A DNA stretch of 38,695 nt from Gryganskiella cystojenkinii (taxonomy: Eukaryota > Mortierellomycota > Mortierellomycetes > Mortierellales > Mortierellaceae): NCBI GenBank assembly GCA_015852425.1, contig JAAAIG010000321.1, positions 1 to 38,695 on the forward strand. Reading direction: 5' to 3'. How positions within the stretch are numbered: the stretch's first letter is position 1; every line of letters begins with the position of its first letter. This document shows positions 12,963 through 22,570 of the stretch, one piece after another. The notes below the pieces were generated by a model. The model made no database searches. It saw nothing but the letters and a program-made list of their open reading frames with translations, and had not been told where the DNA came from. The translations under genes were made by a program, and so were the position numbers.

Positions 12963-15572
12963 GGTATATACGTGTATACTGTAGAGAAAAGTGGAGAGGA
13001 TATGTGGGTGATTGAGTGTTATAAATGAGTGTGCAAGTAGGTCAGTTAGTCGTAAGGGAAGTTTGGTAAGTGTAGAGAGGAGTGTGAAAATTCGATCCGG
13101 TTGTGGAGAAAGCGAGAAGAAAACGTGGGTATGATGGATCGACGATTAAGAAGTGGAGGGAGTAAGATCGGGGAGGAAACAGAAAAAGATAGTGAGAAAA
13201 AAAGAGAAAAAAGAAGAAGAGATGAAAAACAGGGTCCCAATAAAGATCTTTATAAAGAGAGATAATTCCTTTGTGGCCAAGAAAACTGGGGCACGGTCGA
13301 TCGTCGATGACCTGTCCACTGCGGCCGATGCCCTCGTCAAAAGATATGTAGCCCACGGACGAACCTTTATTTTTTTGGTCAAAAGTTTTTTTTTTTTTTT
13401 TTTTTTTTAGTTGAAGCTCTACAGCCAAGCAGTGTAATGAGGAAGGAAACGAACGACTTGCAATGTAAGCCAGCAGTGATATCTTATGGCGCAGTGGCTA
13501 TGTATGTGGGGTCAAGTAGTCCGCTCCGTGCCCCCCTCCTGGAGCTCTTTTTCGGTATTATGTGCTTTGTTTTTGGGAAGGAAAAAAAAATATCCAACTG
13601 CAAGGTGTCTGACCAGATTGACCGAAATCGTTTCGTTTCACTTGGTAATTTTTGTGGATCTGATCCTCCTGCTGCTCGTGGGTTAAAGATCTCGATCGAC
13701 ATAGCAAACAGAACCTCACCATCCTTGATCAGCTTGCTCTTGTTGCGTGTTTGATCAATGCGAACAGCCGAATATGCCCCTTTGCCTCCTGCATTACCGT
13801 GATCTTTCTTTGCCTCGGTTTATCGTTCCCTTCCTCAGGAACAATTCAATGCCACATGATCCCTCGTCTGCGCGATTTGATTGCCTCTTTGTATCGATGG
13901 CTCCCAAAAATAACGGCCTCATTCCTCTTTCTTCTTTGGTCGTGAACCGTTGGGGTAATGAGAACGAACACTGGGGAGGAAGAGGGGTTAATCCCCGGGG
14001 CAGAACGGCCAATTTCGCAGATCAATCCCGTCTTATTCAAATAAAGTTTTTATTTTGCGGTGCAAGCTTGCGCCGCGGTAACAAAAAATAATAATGCGTT
14101 CAATTGAATAGCAAATCTATGACGGTGGGATCTTCCTAGGAATAGGATCAAGGTTTTCTATTGTCCTTGGGCTATTTCACAGTGAGAGTGACTTTTTTTT
14201 TTTGCAAGATCCCAAGGGAAAAAAATCCGAATGGGTTAATTGACCATGTACAGTTTGTACGTGCTTTGAAATGAAGACACAAAAAAAATAAAATAAAAAA
14301 AAGGCCAAACAGCAGAAAGCTCCAATGCCCGACTCTTGACCATGACCCCATGAACTGATCCCCCCATCCCTATTGAAGAATGGCCATTGGGCATTCTTGT
14401 TTCCTTCGATTTTAGTCTGTTAAAAAAATAAATTCAAGGTCCTACCCGAGCCCTCTCCTTTCACGGGCAACGATTCGATGATTGATTCCTTTTCTTGGTC
14501 ATGCTCCACTCCACATCGACGGAAATCTAAACCGATTTGCTCGCCTAGTGTGTGGGGGAAGAAAAAACGAAATGGAGGACCCTCTTGTTGCGGACTTTTT
14601 TTCTTTTTCGGACGATGAGCTAGAGAGAGAGGCTTCCCATATTTTTAGGCTCCCTTTCTCTCGCGTAATGAATCCGAATATTCATGGATCATAAATTGGG
14701 CGATACTGATGTCCTGGAAATATGAAAAAGGGTTCTCACTGATGACACCATCGCTTCATTCTCACTCCTCCCTACCACAGTCGCATGGCAGAAACGAAAC
14801 GGACTCTGAAAAGGGAGGGGTAGCCTGAACTTTTTACCTCTTTTCGAGTGACCACAAAGATATGTTGTTACCTCAACAACGAACACGTACCCTTCCGAAT
14901 TCACGTCTGATGTGTCTCCTTAAGGGAGTGTGGATAGGCGAGGATCGCGAAATGTCCATAACGCGAACATAGACCTAGCAATAATATGGCGCATGTTTAA
15001 GCACAAGACCTAGGCAAACAAGGTGGCTGGCGGAACACTCAATTAAGCAAGGGTAGTAGTGAGTAGCACCTGTCGTATTCACGTCATGTGATAATGTTGG
15101 AAGCTTGTTTTCAGCGTTCGCCCTTATTCTTGTTGCAGCTTACGACCCTTTCTGGTACTTTATCCGTCTTCTGCTCGATATATTGACCAGAGCTAGTACT
15201 CGATGCTTTCCCGTTTATTTTGGCGATCGTTGATAGGGTCAGCACACCCTTGCATCGACTCCGGCGAACCTCCTCCCGCCTGCAACAATAACAACAACTT
15301 TGGAGACCCAAGGAAGCTGTGTTGTGGTCATTGTATCCAGGAGTGGGTTTCGTTGTAGTTGAGCAGATTCTCATTGTAGATCGAACAGATTCTCACTGTA
15401 AATCGAACAGATCCTCGAATCTTCAATGAAAACATAAAATAAAAATAAAAATACTGGTCAAGAATGTTCGTTCAAGCGGGTATATTCTCGCGCGCCTACA
15501 AGAGACTGTTCCAAAAGCCGCCAGAGTATATTTGGTGGCAATTATGCGACAGCGCAGCTCGCTCTATCATAT
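12963..15572. other. gene-poor region of 2.6 kb
   Basis: No supported gene was found. The first 250 bases probably hold the promoter of the amino acid transporter. A 20-base T run lies at about 13388-13409. Open frames are short and overlap on both strands without codon preference. Several A/T homopolymers occur (13577, 14193, 14281, 14301). A short tandem repeat at 15364-15420 is annotated separately. No tRNA with both promoter boxes was found. Confidence 0.5.
15364..15420. repeat. 22-base tandem repeat, about 2.6 copies
   Basis: A 22-base unit starting CAGATTCTCATTGTAGATCG repeats at 15364, 15386 and, truncated, at 15408. The first two copies differ at two positions. It lies in noncoding sequence about 150 bases beyond the end of the lipase gene. 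Confidence 0.8.
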
Positions 15573-16445
15573 CTAGAAGGGCAAACAATTAAGAGTCCTG
15601 GGAGTTGGAGGAGGCGAGAAAAAGTTATCCATGATGTTGAAGGCGAAGACGTTTAAAAGGAGTAGGCCGTGTCCAGAGCGGTCGAAAGCGCAGTATTCTT
15701 GAATGGCAACATTCGTCACCTTGGCATTCTTCTGCTGCAAGAACGAGTTTGTGTATGGCGAAACGACTGCATCGTACTTGGTCGCAAGGAAAAAATACTC
15801 GACCCCTGGGGAGGTATCGCCATCTGTGTACAGATCAGTGAGGAACGGAGAGTCATGGATCATTTGCCCGCATGACTGGCAGGATTTATCAACTAGAGCC
15901 GCCGAAGTATCATAGATATTTACTTCGCGAAGCATGTTGACAAGTCCAGAGGCAGTGGTTCCGCGAGTCGCAGGAGCCAGGGCTCCAATCTTGTGAACCT
16001 TTGCGGCTCCACCCAGACGCTTCATATAATAAAGGGGCATCAGTCCACCTTGAGAATGCCCCAACATGTCCACTTGACTTGCTTTGGTAGCAGCAAGGAC
16101 CTTGTCGACAAATTCGTCAAGCTCCTTAGCCGAGCTTTCGATCCGAGTCAAGCCCCCGATGCCTGGAAGCAGGGGTACAAATCCGTAGTTGAGCTGGAAT
16201 ACGCAGTACCCCTTGGCAAGAAATCGTGGGCCATGGAAGGCCCAAGTATTGACAGCGTTCATGAATGTGCCATGGACCAACACCAGTGGATATGGCTTTG
16301 CTGCACTGGGCTTGCATGACCAGTCATTGACATGTAGAGCGCGCTTTTGCAGGTTCACAGGTCCAGCCGGGACTGCTTGGATAGTCGAGAGAATTGCTAG
16401 CGCAGCAATGCTCAAACTACGAGAGAGGAGAGAGATAAGTCGCAT
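15573..16445 (-). CDS. secreted alpha/beta-hydrolase lipase
   Basis: Single-exon gene for 290 residues, resembling the short secreted triacylglycerol lipases of the LIP/class 2 group known from actinomycetes and fungi. The chosen start (MRLISLLSRS, ATG at 16445) gives a clean signal peptide of about 23-26 residues. A possible Kex2-type site KR follows at 34-35. The hydrolase signature is complete: oxyanion-hole HGT (59-60 region), nucleophile elbow GHSQG with Ser131, Asp225 in ATKYDAVVSPY and His259 in RSGHG. Cysteines at 44, 81, 189, 192 and 252 suggest disulfide bonds. The frame is open upstream to 16559 (adding MLCILAINLN...), but that extension buries the signal peptide and is less likely. 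The expected role is extracellular lipid or ester hydrolysis. Confidence 0.87.
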   Translation of the reverse strand: MRLISLLSRSLSIAALAILSTIQAVPAGPVNLQKRALHVNDWSCKPSAAKPYPLVLVHGTFMNAVNTWAFHGPRFLAKGYCVFQLNYGFVPLLPGIGGLTRIESSAKELDEFVDKVLAATKASQVDMLGHSQGGLMPLYYMKRLGGAAKVHKIGALAPATRGTTASGLVNMLREVNIYDTSAALVDKSCQSCGQMIHDSPFLTDLYTDGDTSPGVEYFFLATKYDAVVSPYTNSFLQQKNAKVTNVAIQEYCAFDRSGHGLLLLNVFAFNIMDNFFSPPPTPRTLNCLPF

Positions 16446-17030
16446 GGAACTTTTGGATGGAAAGTGCCGGGGCGGGATGACGAAAATTGCTAGAGTCCTA
16501 GCATGATGAACACGCATGTTTAGTTCGTTGTTTAAGTTAATTGCAAGGATGCAAAGCAATCAAGGGTGATCATCGTCATGAAGTTACCTGCAAGGGTTCC
16601 TTATGTGGTTCTTGTAACAATATCGTTGGTGTTCTGCTGCAGGAGTGGAAAGGGTTATGGTAAGTGTTGTTGTATTGTGTAATGACTTGGAAAAACGATG
16701 GTTGAGTGATGGTGCAGGTTCCAGCTATGCTATTTTTATATCAATTGCACGGAGAATAATAGGAATACTGGAAGACATACTGGAATGATCAAAGGCATGC
16801 CGAGGAAGGTAGGATTCCAATGATAATACGCACGCTGCGAGAAAAAATGAGAAGAATAAGCGAAGAAAATATAGGGGGTCACACAGAAGTTGAACAGCAA
16901 AGAACAATTCCGGAGACAACATCCAAGGACAGTGACCATGGACAACACTAATAGGCAGTGACTGTGCCAAGGGAGAGGCTCTAATCCAAAGTATACAAAG
17001 TCGAAAGTATACACCATAACAAGAGTGCGT
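16446..17030. other. lipase promoter side and unassigned sequence
   Basis: This 585-base stretch is upstream of the lipase gene. On the minus strand a strong acceptor-like tract (TTCTCATTTTTTCTCGCAG, ending near 16836) is followed by hydrophobic open frames, so a further exon of the small gene at 17031-17412 could lie here. No recognised gene. Confidence 0.35.
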
Positions 17031-17412
17031 TCACTCAGAAGACCTATAACCCAAAATTGATAGCCCTGGCCCATGGATTTGAGCGTAGCTGAAGGACGAC
17101 TGGACAACCGCGCCGCTGCCCAGAAGAATGCCGATGATCTCACAAACCGCTCCTGTTTCCACTAGAAGCGTATGGACCTCTTCCTGGGACGACTCCAACT
17201 CCAGTACCCAAGGTTCTCTCTACCTCCTAGGAGCGAAGTCGAGCGCAGTCACATTAACCTCTGTTAGTGCCAAGCCCAAGTCCTGTTCTACTCCAAACGA
17301 GACCCTCGTCCTCCTCAGAGTCTTGTATTAAAAGAGTCTTGTCGATCAGCCCTACGCCTTCGTCCGAAGATAGGGTCACTGCTTCTTGTTCGTCATTTGC
17401 AGTCCCCGACAT
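17031..17412 (-). CDS. possible small two-exon gene, unknown function
   Basis: Tentative model on the minus strand: exons 17299-17412 and 17031-17219 joined by a 79-nt intron give 100 residues. The intron contains a CTAAC branch-like site and ends TAG. Its donor, GTTTGG, is weak. The product has an acidic N-terminus (SEEDEG), then REPWVLELESSQEEVHTLLV and a hydrophobic stretch CEIIGILLGSGAVVQSS that could be a membrane helix. The frame joins without stops across the intron, which supports it being real. No family was recognised. The C-terminus might instead continue by splicing into exons left of 17031. Confidence 0.33.
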
Positions 17413-18340
17413 TTTAGAGAGACGAGGTGACAGGTTTCCGAGCTTCACACAGACGACTTTCTGGGGTCCTGGAATCGAATAACTCCTTTACTTTGAGATT
17501 GATGATTTCGACCAGATAATTTTCTGGATTCACATAAATCCATTCCGCCATCTCTCTTTACCCCCCCCCCACTCTTTTTTGTCACCAAAAAGTATCACGG
17601 ACAAGCCCTATAAAGTCATAACCACTGCCACTAGACGGAAGGACACTCTTTCGCGGTCTCGATTGGTCCCAGCGAGCAAAGAAGAGCTATTTATCTGTAT
17701 GGCCTGTCTGTTTCAAGAGAACAAAAAAGCTGCTAGTAGATCACGGATGTCATTTAAAGCAAAGGGAGAGTGAGTTTCATAACCTTTAGCAAACGTAACA
17801 AAAATCATGGCGCGCGAAAGCACCTGCTGGTTTTGTTCTTGCTTCCTCACCTATCAATATCCGAGAAGATCAGGGTCCCAGCCCAGCAACTGATGCACGG
17901 TTGATCCCTCAGATCATGCAACCCCCAAAGAAAAAATAAGAAAAAAAATAAAAAACAACAAAAGAAAACCCACCCTGATTCCTTGTGGTACACAGGGTGC
18001 GGATGGCACGCCGCGCTTGATTAAAGTTGATGCTCATTCGATTTCTTCACAACGTGCTTTTTTCTCTGGAATTAAGCAAACAAGAGCTGTCAAAGCACAA
18101 AACAAACGTTTCTTGTATCTTTTTTATAGTGGCAGTGCCTTTCGAGGGTAGACAACGTCAAAAGCTTGTTCAAATTGACCGAGAAAAACGCTCCTGCTCT
18201 TATATTCTTTTTCTCACACTCCCTCGGTTTTCTCTGCCACTCCCCCCTATCAACATTCCTCTCCTGCCTTCTGTGTCTTTCTTTCCGAGCAAAAGACGAC
18301 CAACGAACAAAAAACCCTGCTTCATAAAAAAATCAAAAAC
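17413..18340. other. intergenic region before the cysteine-rich protein gene
   Basis: About 930 bases without a supported gene. It includes a C10 run at 17561-17571, an A-rich block at 17926-17968 and, at 18190-18300, a C/T-rich tract just upstream of the next gene that probably marks its promoter and leader. An open frame from 18027 shows no protein-like character. Confidence 0.45.
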
Positions 18341-19126
18341 ATGGCAAGAGTTCCTTGTGGCTTCTCGTGGATGACTGATACAGTCAGCGCCTATGTCAAC
18401 AATGCATCCATCTACACTGCCACAAACATTGATATCTGTTGTACCGCACCCGGAGTCTGTGGCGGTAACCCTTCGCCTTGTCCCTACGGATATCTCTCCT
18501 GTCAGGCTGGTAACTCTCGCTACGCCTGCACTTTTCTGGACAGACAAAAGGCTGCCAGCGGTGATAAAGATTACGACTGTTATCAAGAGGGTTCTCTTGT
18601 CAACACTCGAAAATTACCTTGTTGTCCCTCAATGCTGACGACTTTCCTGACTGGTCCCGGAAAATGTCTTTCCACTCAGGGGTTCGGCGGTCAAGTCTGT
18701 TGTTTGGACAAGAATGATGCCTCGTCCTGTCAATGGGCCACGATTTGTCTCGGATATACGAACTTTCAGTGTATGACCGGAGACAAGACCGGGGTCTGTT
18801 CGGGTTACAATAACGGAGCATGTGTTCAAGAGTATAACCTGGACTCGGGCTCGGGCTGTGCAGCGGTTTCACCTCCGAGTACCGGTTGTACGCTTGGCGG
18901 TAGTGGACCGGTTTATTACCCGAGTCTGACTTCGACAATGATGCCACCATCGCCTTCGCCTACCGCGAGTAGCTCACTCAGTGGAGGAGTATCTTCCAGT
19001 TCTGGACCGAGTAACCCGATGCCGACCAAGGGCAATAGTGGTCAAAGGTCTCTGTCCATCAGTCTCAGGGGTGTCTTAACATTGTGCTTCGTGGCACCTC
19101 TGTTGACTCAGATGCTCTTTTTGTAG
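18341..19126 (+). CDS. cysteine-rich, probably GPI-anchored cell-surface protein
   Basis: Single-exon frame of 261 residues. Twenty cysteines fall in residues 6-183, including CC pairs at 33-34, 94-95 and 120-121, which implies an extracellular disulfide-rich domain. After residue 185 comes a Ser/Thr/Pro/Gly-rich stalk. The C-terminus (RGVLTLCFVAPLLTQMLFL) is a hydrophobic tail preceded by small residues (KGNSGQ), as in GPI attachment signals. The oddity is the N-terminus: MARVPCGFSWMTDT shows no signal peptide, although the ATG context (AAACATGG) is good. Either a signal-encoding first exon lies upstream or secretion is unconventional. No named family was recognised. It is followed by a relic of a mobile element. 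Confidence 0.72.
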   Translation: MARVPCGFSWMTDTVSAYVNNASIYTATNIDICCTAPGVCGGNPSPCPYGYLSCQAGNSRYACTFLDRQKAASGDKDYDCYQEGSLVNTRKLPCCPSMLTTFLTGPGKCLSTQGFGGQVCCLDKNDASSCQWATICLGYTNFQCMTGDKTGVCSGYNNGACVQEYNLDSGSGCAAVSPPSTGCTLGGSGPVYYPSLTSTMMPPSPSPTASSSLSGGVSSSSGPSNPMPTKGNSGQRSLSISLRGVLTLCFVAPLLTQMLFL

Positions 19127-19320
19127 CTTTCGGTTATTTATCCCTCCACAGCCTTTAATTTCCCTGTACGACAGGTCAACTTAAATTTCGTTTTGATTTT
19201 GTGCGGTTCATTTTTTTTTTGGCAACGAGATTTTAATAATTGTACTCAGTTAGCATTAAAGCGGTAGCATTATTGTTGGCCCCCAGGAAAATTAATTGCG
19301 ACCAGCAGATCTCATTCTCA

Positions 19321-19951
19321 GCTTAAGGAGGAGATGGCCTACCTTGTCAAGGATGTCGCTGGAACCATTGCAGAGCAACTCGGAATCTCCATGATGAATC
19401 TCCTCGGTTCTCTAACTACAGGAACAACTCAAGTCAAAGCTCTTGTCAAGCCATTCGATCCCATTCAAGAGACCGATTCTTCAGCCTCGACCACGGTCCC
19501 GACACTGCCTTCAGTCTCACCTCCTGGATTGGTCCCAGAGGAACCTGTGGAGAGCAATTCCCATAGACGTGCCCCTCGAATCCCGAATGTGAAGTCTTGG
19601 CAAGACTGAGTTCGTCAGCTCACGGTTGGGGATCATGAGATGAGCCTGATTCAGCCACTTCATCACTGGACAAAGGGCATGCGACAGACAGACCCATCCA
19701 GGTACTCCCAGAGGAAACTGATTGCGAACGAGTTCTTCCGCCTCCATTCAAGTGAGGAAAACATGAAAGAGGTCCATGGGGCTGAGCTGAAAACAGTCAA
19801 GCGGCTCATTGCATCCATTCGTCGGGTTCGCAAAGAACAGAGAGCAGGACAGTCAGACCAGGAGACATTTGAGTCCGAGGAAGAAGAAGATGAAGAGGAG
19901 GAGGAGGAGGAGGTACTGATGGCGAGACGTTCTAAGGGACTTCGATTCTAG
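19321..19951 (+). pseudogene. broken GCR1_C-like (Crypton-type) relic
   Basis: Two open stretches in the same frame, 19334-19609 and 19640-19951, are separated by one TGA at 19607-19609 within otherwise continuous protein-like sequence (PRIPNVKSWQD, stop, VRQLTVGD, then IQPLHHWTKGM and SQRKLIANEFFRL). The pattern of a Trp-containing helix, a Pro-Leu..Trp segment and an Arg/Lys-rich helix resembles the GCR1_C DNA-binding domain found with Crypton tyrosine recombinases in fungi. The segment begins after an acceptor-like CTCATTCTCAG at 19310-19320 with a coiled-coil start (LKEEMAYLVKDVAG). It ends with a poly-Glu stretch and MARRSKGLRF. The recombinase part is absent, so this is at most the tail of an element. 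Family assignment is by motif resemblance only. Confidence 0.5.
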
Positions 19952-20095
19952 ATAGATATATCAACAGCTTTTGTTAATGACACATAAGCTCCTTATTATA
20001 AACCCGTGCAAAATTAAATAAGAGTTTAAGAACATCTATGAGATTGAAGTCATAAAAGCGTTATACTATTAAAAGCAACATCCGCGGGATGGCAG

Positions 20096-20200
20096 TTTGG
20101 TGGCGGCATCACTTCGCGTCAACTAGATTAAATAAGAAAAGTGGGGGACGGCGAAGCGCGAAGATTACGTTGGTGGCAAATCTAGTTCGCCAAGTGGTCG
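20096..20200. repeat. dispersed repeat, copy A
   Basis: This block upstream of the first LRR gene starts TTTGGTGGCGGCATC and contains GGGACGGCGAAGC followed by AGATTACG and TGGTGGCAAAT. Its first half recurs at 22385-22420 and its second half, degenerate, at 22151-22195 and 22318-22356. The LRR pair is therefore flanked by related sequence on both sides. Confidence 0.6.
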
Positions 20201-20275
20201 CTCATTGTACATCCTTTTGATGCACGTGATGCGTTCTAGGTAGATTGGCAAGCAACAAATTCAGACATGGGGTAC

Positions 20276-20536
20276 GCATGAAAAGAAAGGGTGCGAAACA
20301 AAACGATTGGTTCGCGCAGAAAAAGGCAAAACGACGTGAAATCTCCTCGGAACTTCAGGGCTTTTTAACATCATGCATGTGCAACATTTGCAGCCTCTCA
20401 TTCCCACGAGCCTTTCCTCCCTCTAAAGCTTTCCTTCTGCACGGAAATATGGTATCTTTCACCCTTCATCCTTTTCTATTTCACGCCTTCCCTCAATCTT
20501 CATTTTTCATCTATCCCCATCTCAATACAGTCAATT
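20276..20536 (+). repeat. duplicated leader of LRR gene 1
   Basis: Near-identical to 21217-21481. The match begins abruptly at GCATGAAAAGAAAGGG and runs to the LRR start codon, with small indels in the AT/C-rich part. It is the upstream half of a tandem duplication of about 945 bases that includes the coding region. The leader itself holds a short open frame beginning at 20278. Confidence 0.85.
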
Positions 20537-21088
20537 ATGGGATCAACTCCATTAATTCCAGTGGGGGAGACCGAGTTCACCCTAACTGGTAAATCAATCG
20601 GAGATAATGGAGCTAAGGCGCTGGCTGAGGAACTCAAGACCAACTCGACTCTGACCTATTTGAAATTGGAATCCAACTCGATCGGAAACCATGGAGCTAA
20701 GGCGCTGGCTGAAGCACTCAAGACGAACTCGACCCTGCAAGTATTGAGCTTGAAGGCCAACTCTATCGGAGACTATGGAGCTAAGGCGCTGGCTGTGGCA
20801 CTCAAGACCAACTCGACTCTGACCTCTTTGAATTTGGAGAACAACATAATCGGTAACGACGGAGATAGGTCGCTGGCTACCGCACGCAAGACCAACACGA
20901 CCCTGACCACTTTGATGTTGGAGGGCAACCCGATCGGCGAAAATAAGGAGCCGCCTGTTTATAAGTGGAAGTCTCACTGGGAGCTCAATGACAACTCTTC
21001 GAGTGTAGCGTCAACCTTGGGTAATATTCAGACGATTGAGGTTGAATTTGACGATTTAGACGAATCATACACTTTGACGAAGTTGTAG
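20537..21088 (+). CDS. small leucine-rich repeat protein 1 (RNase-inhibitor type)
   Basis: Single exon, 183 residues, starting at the first ATG after a conserved leader. The bulk is four 28-residue LRRs of the ribonuclease-inhibitor/NLRC3 type, with the repeated core NSIG(D/N)xGAKALAxALKTNSTLxxLxL. The leader peptide MGSTPLIPVGETEFTLTGKS has a partial first repeat. The last 50 residues are non-repetitive and acidic (EVEFDDLDESYTLTKL). There is no signal peptide, so it should be cytosolic and act by protein binding. It carries no NTPase or kinase domain of its own. It is a tandem duplicate of the next gene, and its fourth repeat is degenerate (GDRSLATARKTNTT). Partners are unknown. Confidence 0.8.
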   Translation: MGSTPLIPVGETEFTLTGKSIGDNGAKALAEELKTNSTLTYLKLESNSIGNHGAKALAEALKTNSTLQVLSLKANSIGDYGAKALAVALKTNSTLTSLNLENNIIGNDGDRSLATARKTNTTLTTLMLEGNPIGENKEPPVYKWKSHWELNDNSSSVASTLGNIQTIEVEFDDLDESYTLTKL

Positions 21089-21216
21089 TGACTGAGATTG
21101 CTGAGTCGATTGTTCGGGTTGCTTGATTAAAATTTACTGAAATATTTGGCGAACGCGGATGACAAGAAAAGGATGGAACCTATGTTTCCCATTATTTCGA
21201 CAACTAGCGACTCCAT

Positions 21217-21481
21217 GCATGAAAAGAAAGGGTGCGAAACAAAACGATTGGTTCGCGCAGAAAAAGGCAAAGCGACGGGAAATCTCCTCGGAACTTCAGG
21301 GCTTTTTACCATCGTGCATTCGCAACATTTGCAGTCTCCCATTCCCACGAACCTTTCCTCCCTCTAAAATTTTCTTTCTGCACGAAAATATTGTCCTTTT
21401 CTATTTCACGCCTTCCCCCAATCTTTACTTTCTCACACACAATCACTCTTTTCATCTATCCCCATCTCAAAACAGTTAATT
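21217..21481 (+). repeat. duplicated leader of LRR gene 2
   Basis: Second copy of the 20276-20536 leader, offset by 941-945 bases. Most differences are single substitutions up to about position 21365; the C/T-rich part near the start codon is more diverged and longer. It probably carries promoter and 5' leader functions shared by the two LRR genes. Confidence 0.85.
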
Positions 21482-22030
21482 ATGGGATCAACTCTATTAA
21501 TTCCAGAGGGGAAGACCGAGTTGAACCTAACTGGTCAATCAATCGGAGATGATGAAGCTATGGCGCTTGCTAACGCACTCCAGACCAACTCGACTCTGAC
21601 CTATTTGAAATTGGAGTCCAACTCGATCGGTGACGACGGAGCTAAGGCGCTGGCTACGGCACTCAAGACCAACTCGACCCTGAAAGAATTGAGGTTGAGG
21701 GACAACGAGATCGGGGACGATGGAGTTAAGGCGCTAGCTGAGGCACTCAAGACCAACTCGACTCTGACCATTTTGAGGTTGGAGTCCAACTTGATCGGTG
21801 ACGACGGAGCTATGGCGCTGGCTACGGCACTCAAGACCAACTCGACCCTGACAACCTTGAGGTTGGAGGGCAACGGGATCGAAGGCAACGGAGCTGAGGC
21901 GCTGCATAAGATAAAAGAGGCCAGGTCAATTGACATCGTAGCAATTGGCATTCAGGGTAGGACTTCTGCTGAGGTGGAGGAAGATGACGAAGTTGAAATA
22001 ACTGAGCTCAGTGTGTTAGTTGCCCGCTAG
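21482..22030 (+). CDS. small leucine-rich repeat protein 2 (RNase-inhibitor type)
   Basis: Single exon, 182 residues, paralogue of the preceding gene with the same start (MGSTLLIPEGKTELNLTGQS) and the same 28-residue repeat core. Five repeats can be traced: (N)SIGDDEAMALANALQTNST, then SIGDDGAKALATALKTNST, EIGDDGVKALAEALKTNST, LIGDDGAMALATALKTNST and a final short one with GIEGNGAEALHKI. The acidic tail EVEEDDEVEITELSVLVAR differs from that of gene 1. Repeats 2-4 are very alike at the DNA level, so unequal exchange within the array is likely. The protein is cytosolic by prediction and its function is unknown. The position next to a STAND/NLR-like gene is suggestive but does not prove a shared pathway. 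Confidence 0.82.
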   Translation: MGSTLLIPEGKTELNLTGQSIGDDEAMALANALQTNSTLTYLKLESNSIGDDGAKALATALKTNSTLKELRLRDNEIGDDGVKALAEALKTNSTLTILRLESNLIGDDGAMALATALKTNSTLTTLRLEGNGIEGNGAEALHKIKEARSIDIVAIGIQGRTSAEVEEDDEVEITELSVLVAR

Positions 22031-22150
22031 CGCATCTTTTAGAATTATTTGAAGTGTTTGGCGCATGGTCGTTTCCATCCTCGTACAAGCAAGTGCGTTG
22101 GAACTGCTGTCTTTTATTTTGGTTTCAGAAAATTGACATTCATAAATAAA

Positions 22151-22195
22151 GGGATGGGACGGCAAAGCTTATAGATTACGATGGATGGCAAATTT
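22151..22195. repeat. dispersed repeat, copy B
   Basis: Contains GGGATGGGACGGCAAAGC and AGATTACGATGGATGGCAAAT, matching the second half of copy A at 20146-20182 with several substitutions. Confidence 0.5.
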
Positions 22196-22317
22196 TTCAA
22201 CGCACAAGTGTCCGCCACGGGAAGAGTTGGCGCCAGGACAAAATTAAATAAGAGTGTAAATAATGGTCCGGAGGGAAAGAATTGGGGGGGGGGGGGCATG
22301 TGAAACGAGTAGGGGGG

Positions 22318-22420
22318 TTTGGCGAAGCAGGAATAAGGTGGTTGCAAATTTCGGCCGTTTTTGGGCGAAGCACGGGTGCGTCCGATTTGGTGGCGGCATC
22401 TGTTGGCGTCACCTAAATTA
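22318..22420. repeat. dispersed repeat, copies C and D
   Basis: 22318-22356 (TTTGGCGAAGC, then GGTGGTTGCAAAT) resembles the second half of copy A. 22385-22420 (TTTGGTGGCGGCATCTGTTGG, then GTCACCTAAATTA) resembles its first half. The order of the two halves is inverted relative to copy A. Confidence 0.5.
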
Positions 22421-22570
22421 CATCGGAATCATGGAATAATATGTCCATCCGCATCCAATAAATTGTTAATGAATTGGTTCGGATTTCGGATTTCGGATAC
22501 CGATAAGAAACAGCTTTTTTTCTATTCACCCACTCACCTGCATTCAAGGCCCCACTGGCAAATAGGGCAA

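Larger units (their letters stand above)
22031..22570. other. intergenic region with repeat relics
   Basis: About 540 bases between converging genes. It holds degenerate copies of the dispersed repeat (22151-22195, 22318-22356 and 22385-22420). A segment at about 22236-22260 (AAAATTAAATAAGAGTGTAA) is shared with 20009-20033. A run of 13 G lies at 22282-22294. No gene was recognised. Confidence 0.55.

Noticed and set aside
13480..13530. A-box-like GGCGCAGTGGCTA
   Set aside because: No B box follows at tRNA distance and no cloverleaf can be drawn.
12963..15572. Search for a CRISPR-like array or satellite in the gene-poor region
   Set aside because: Only the 2.6-copy 22-base repeat at 15364 was found; there are no regular spacers.
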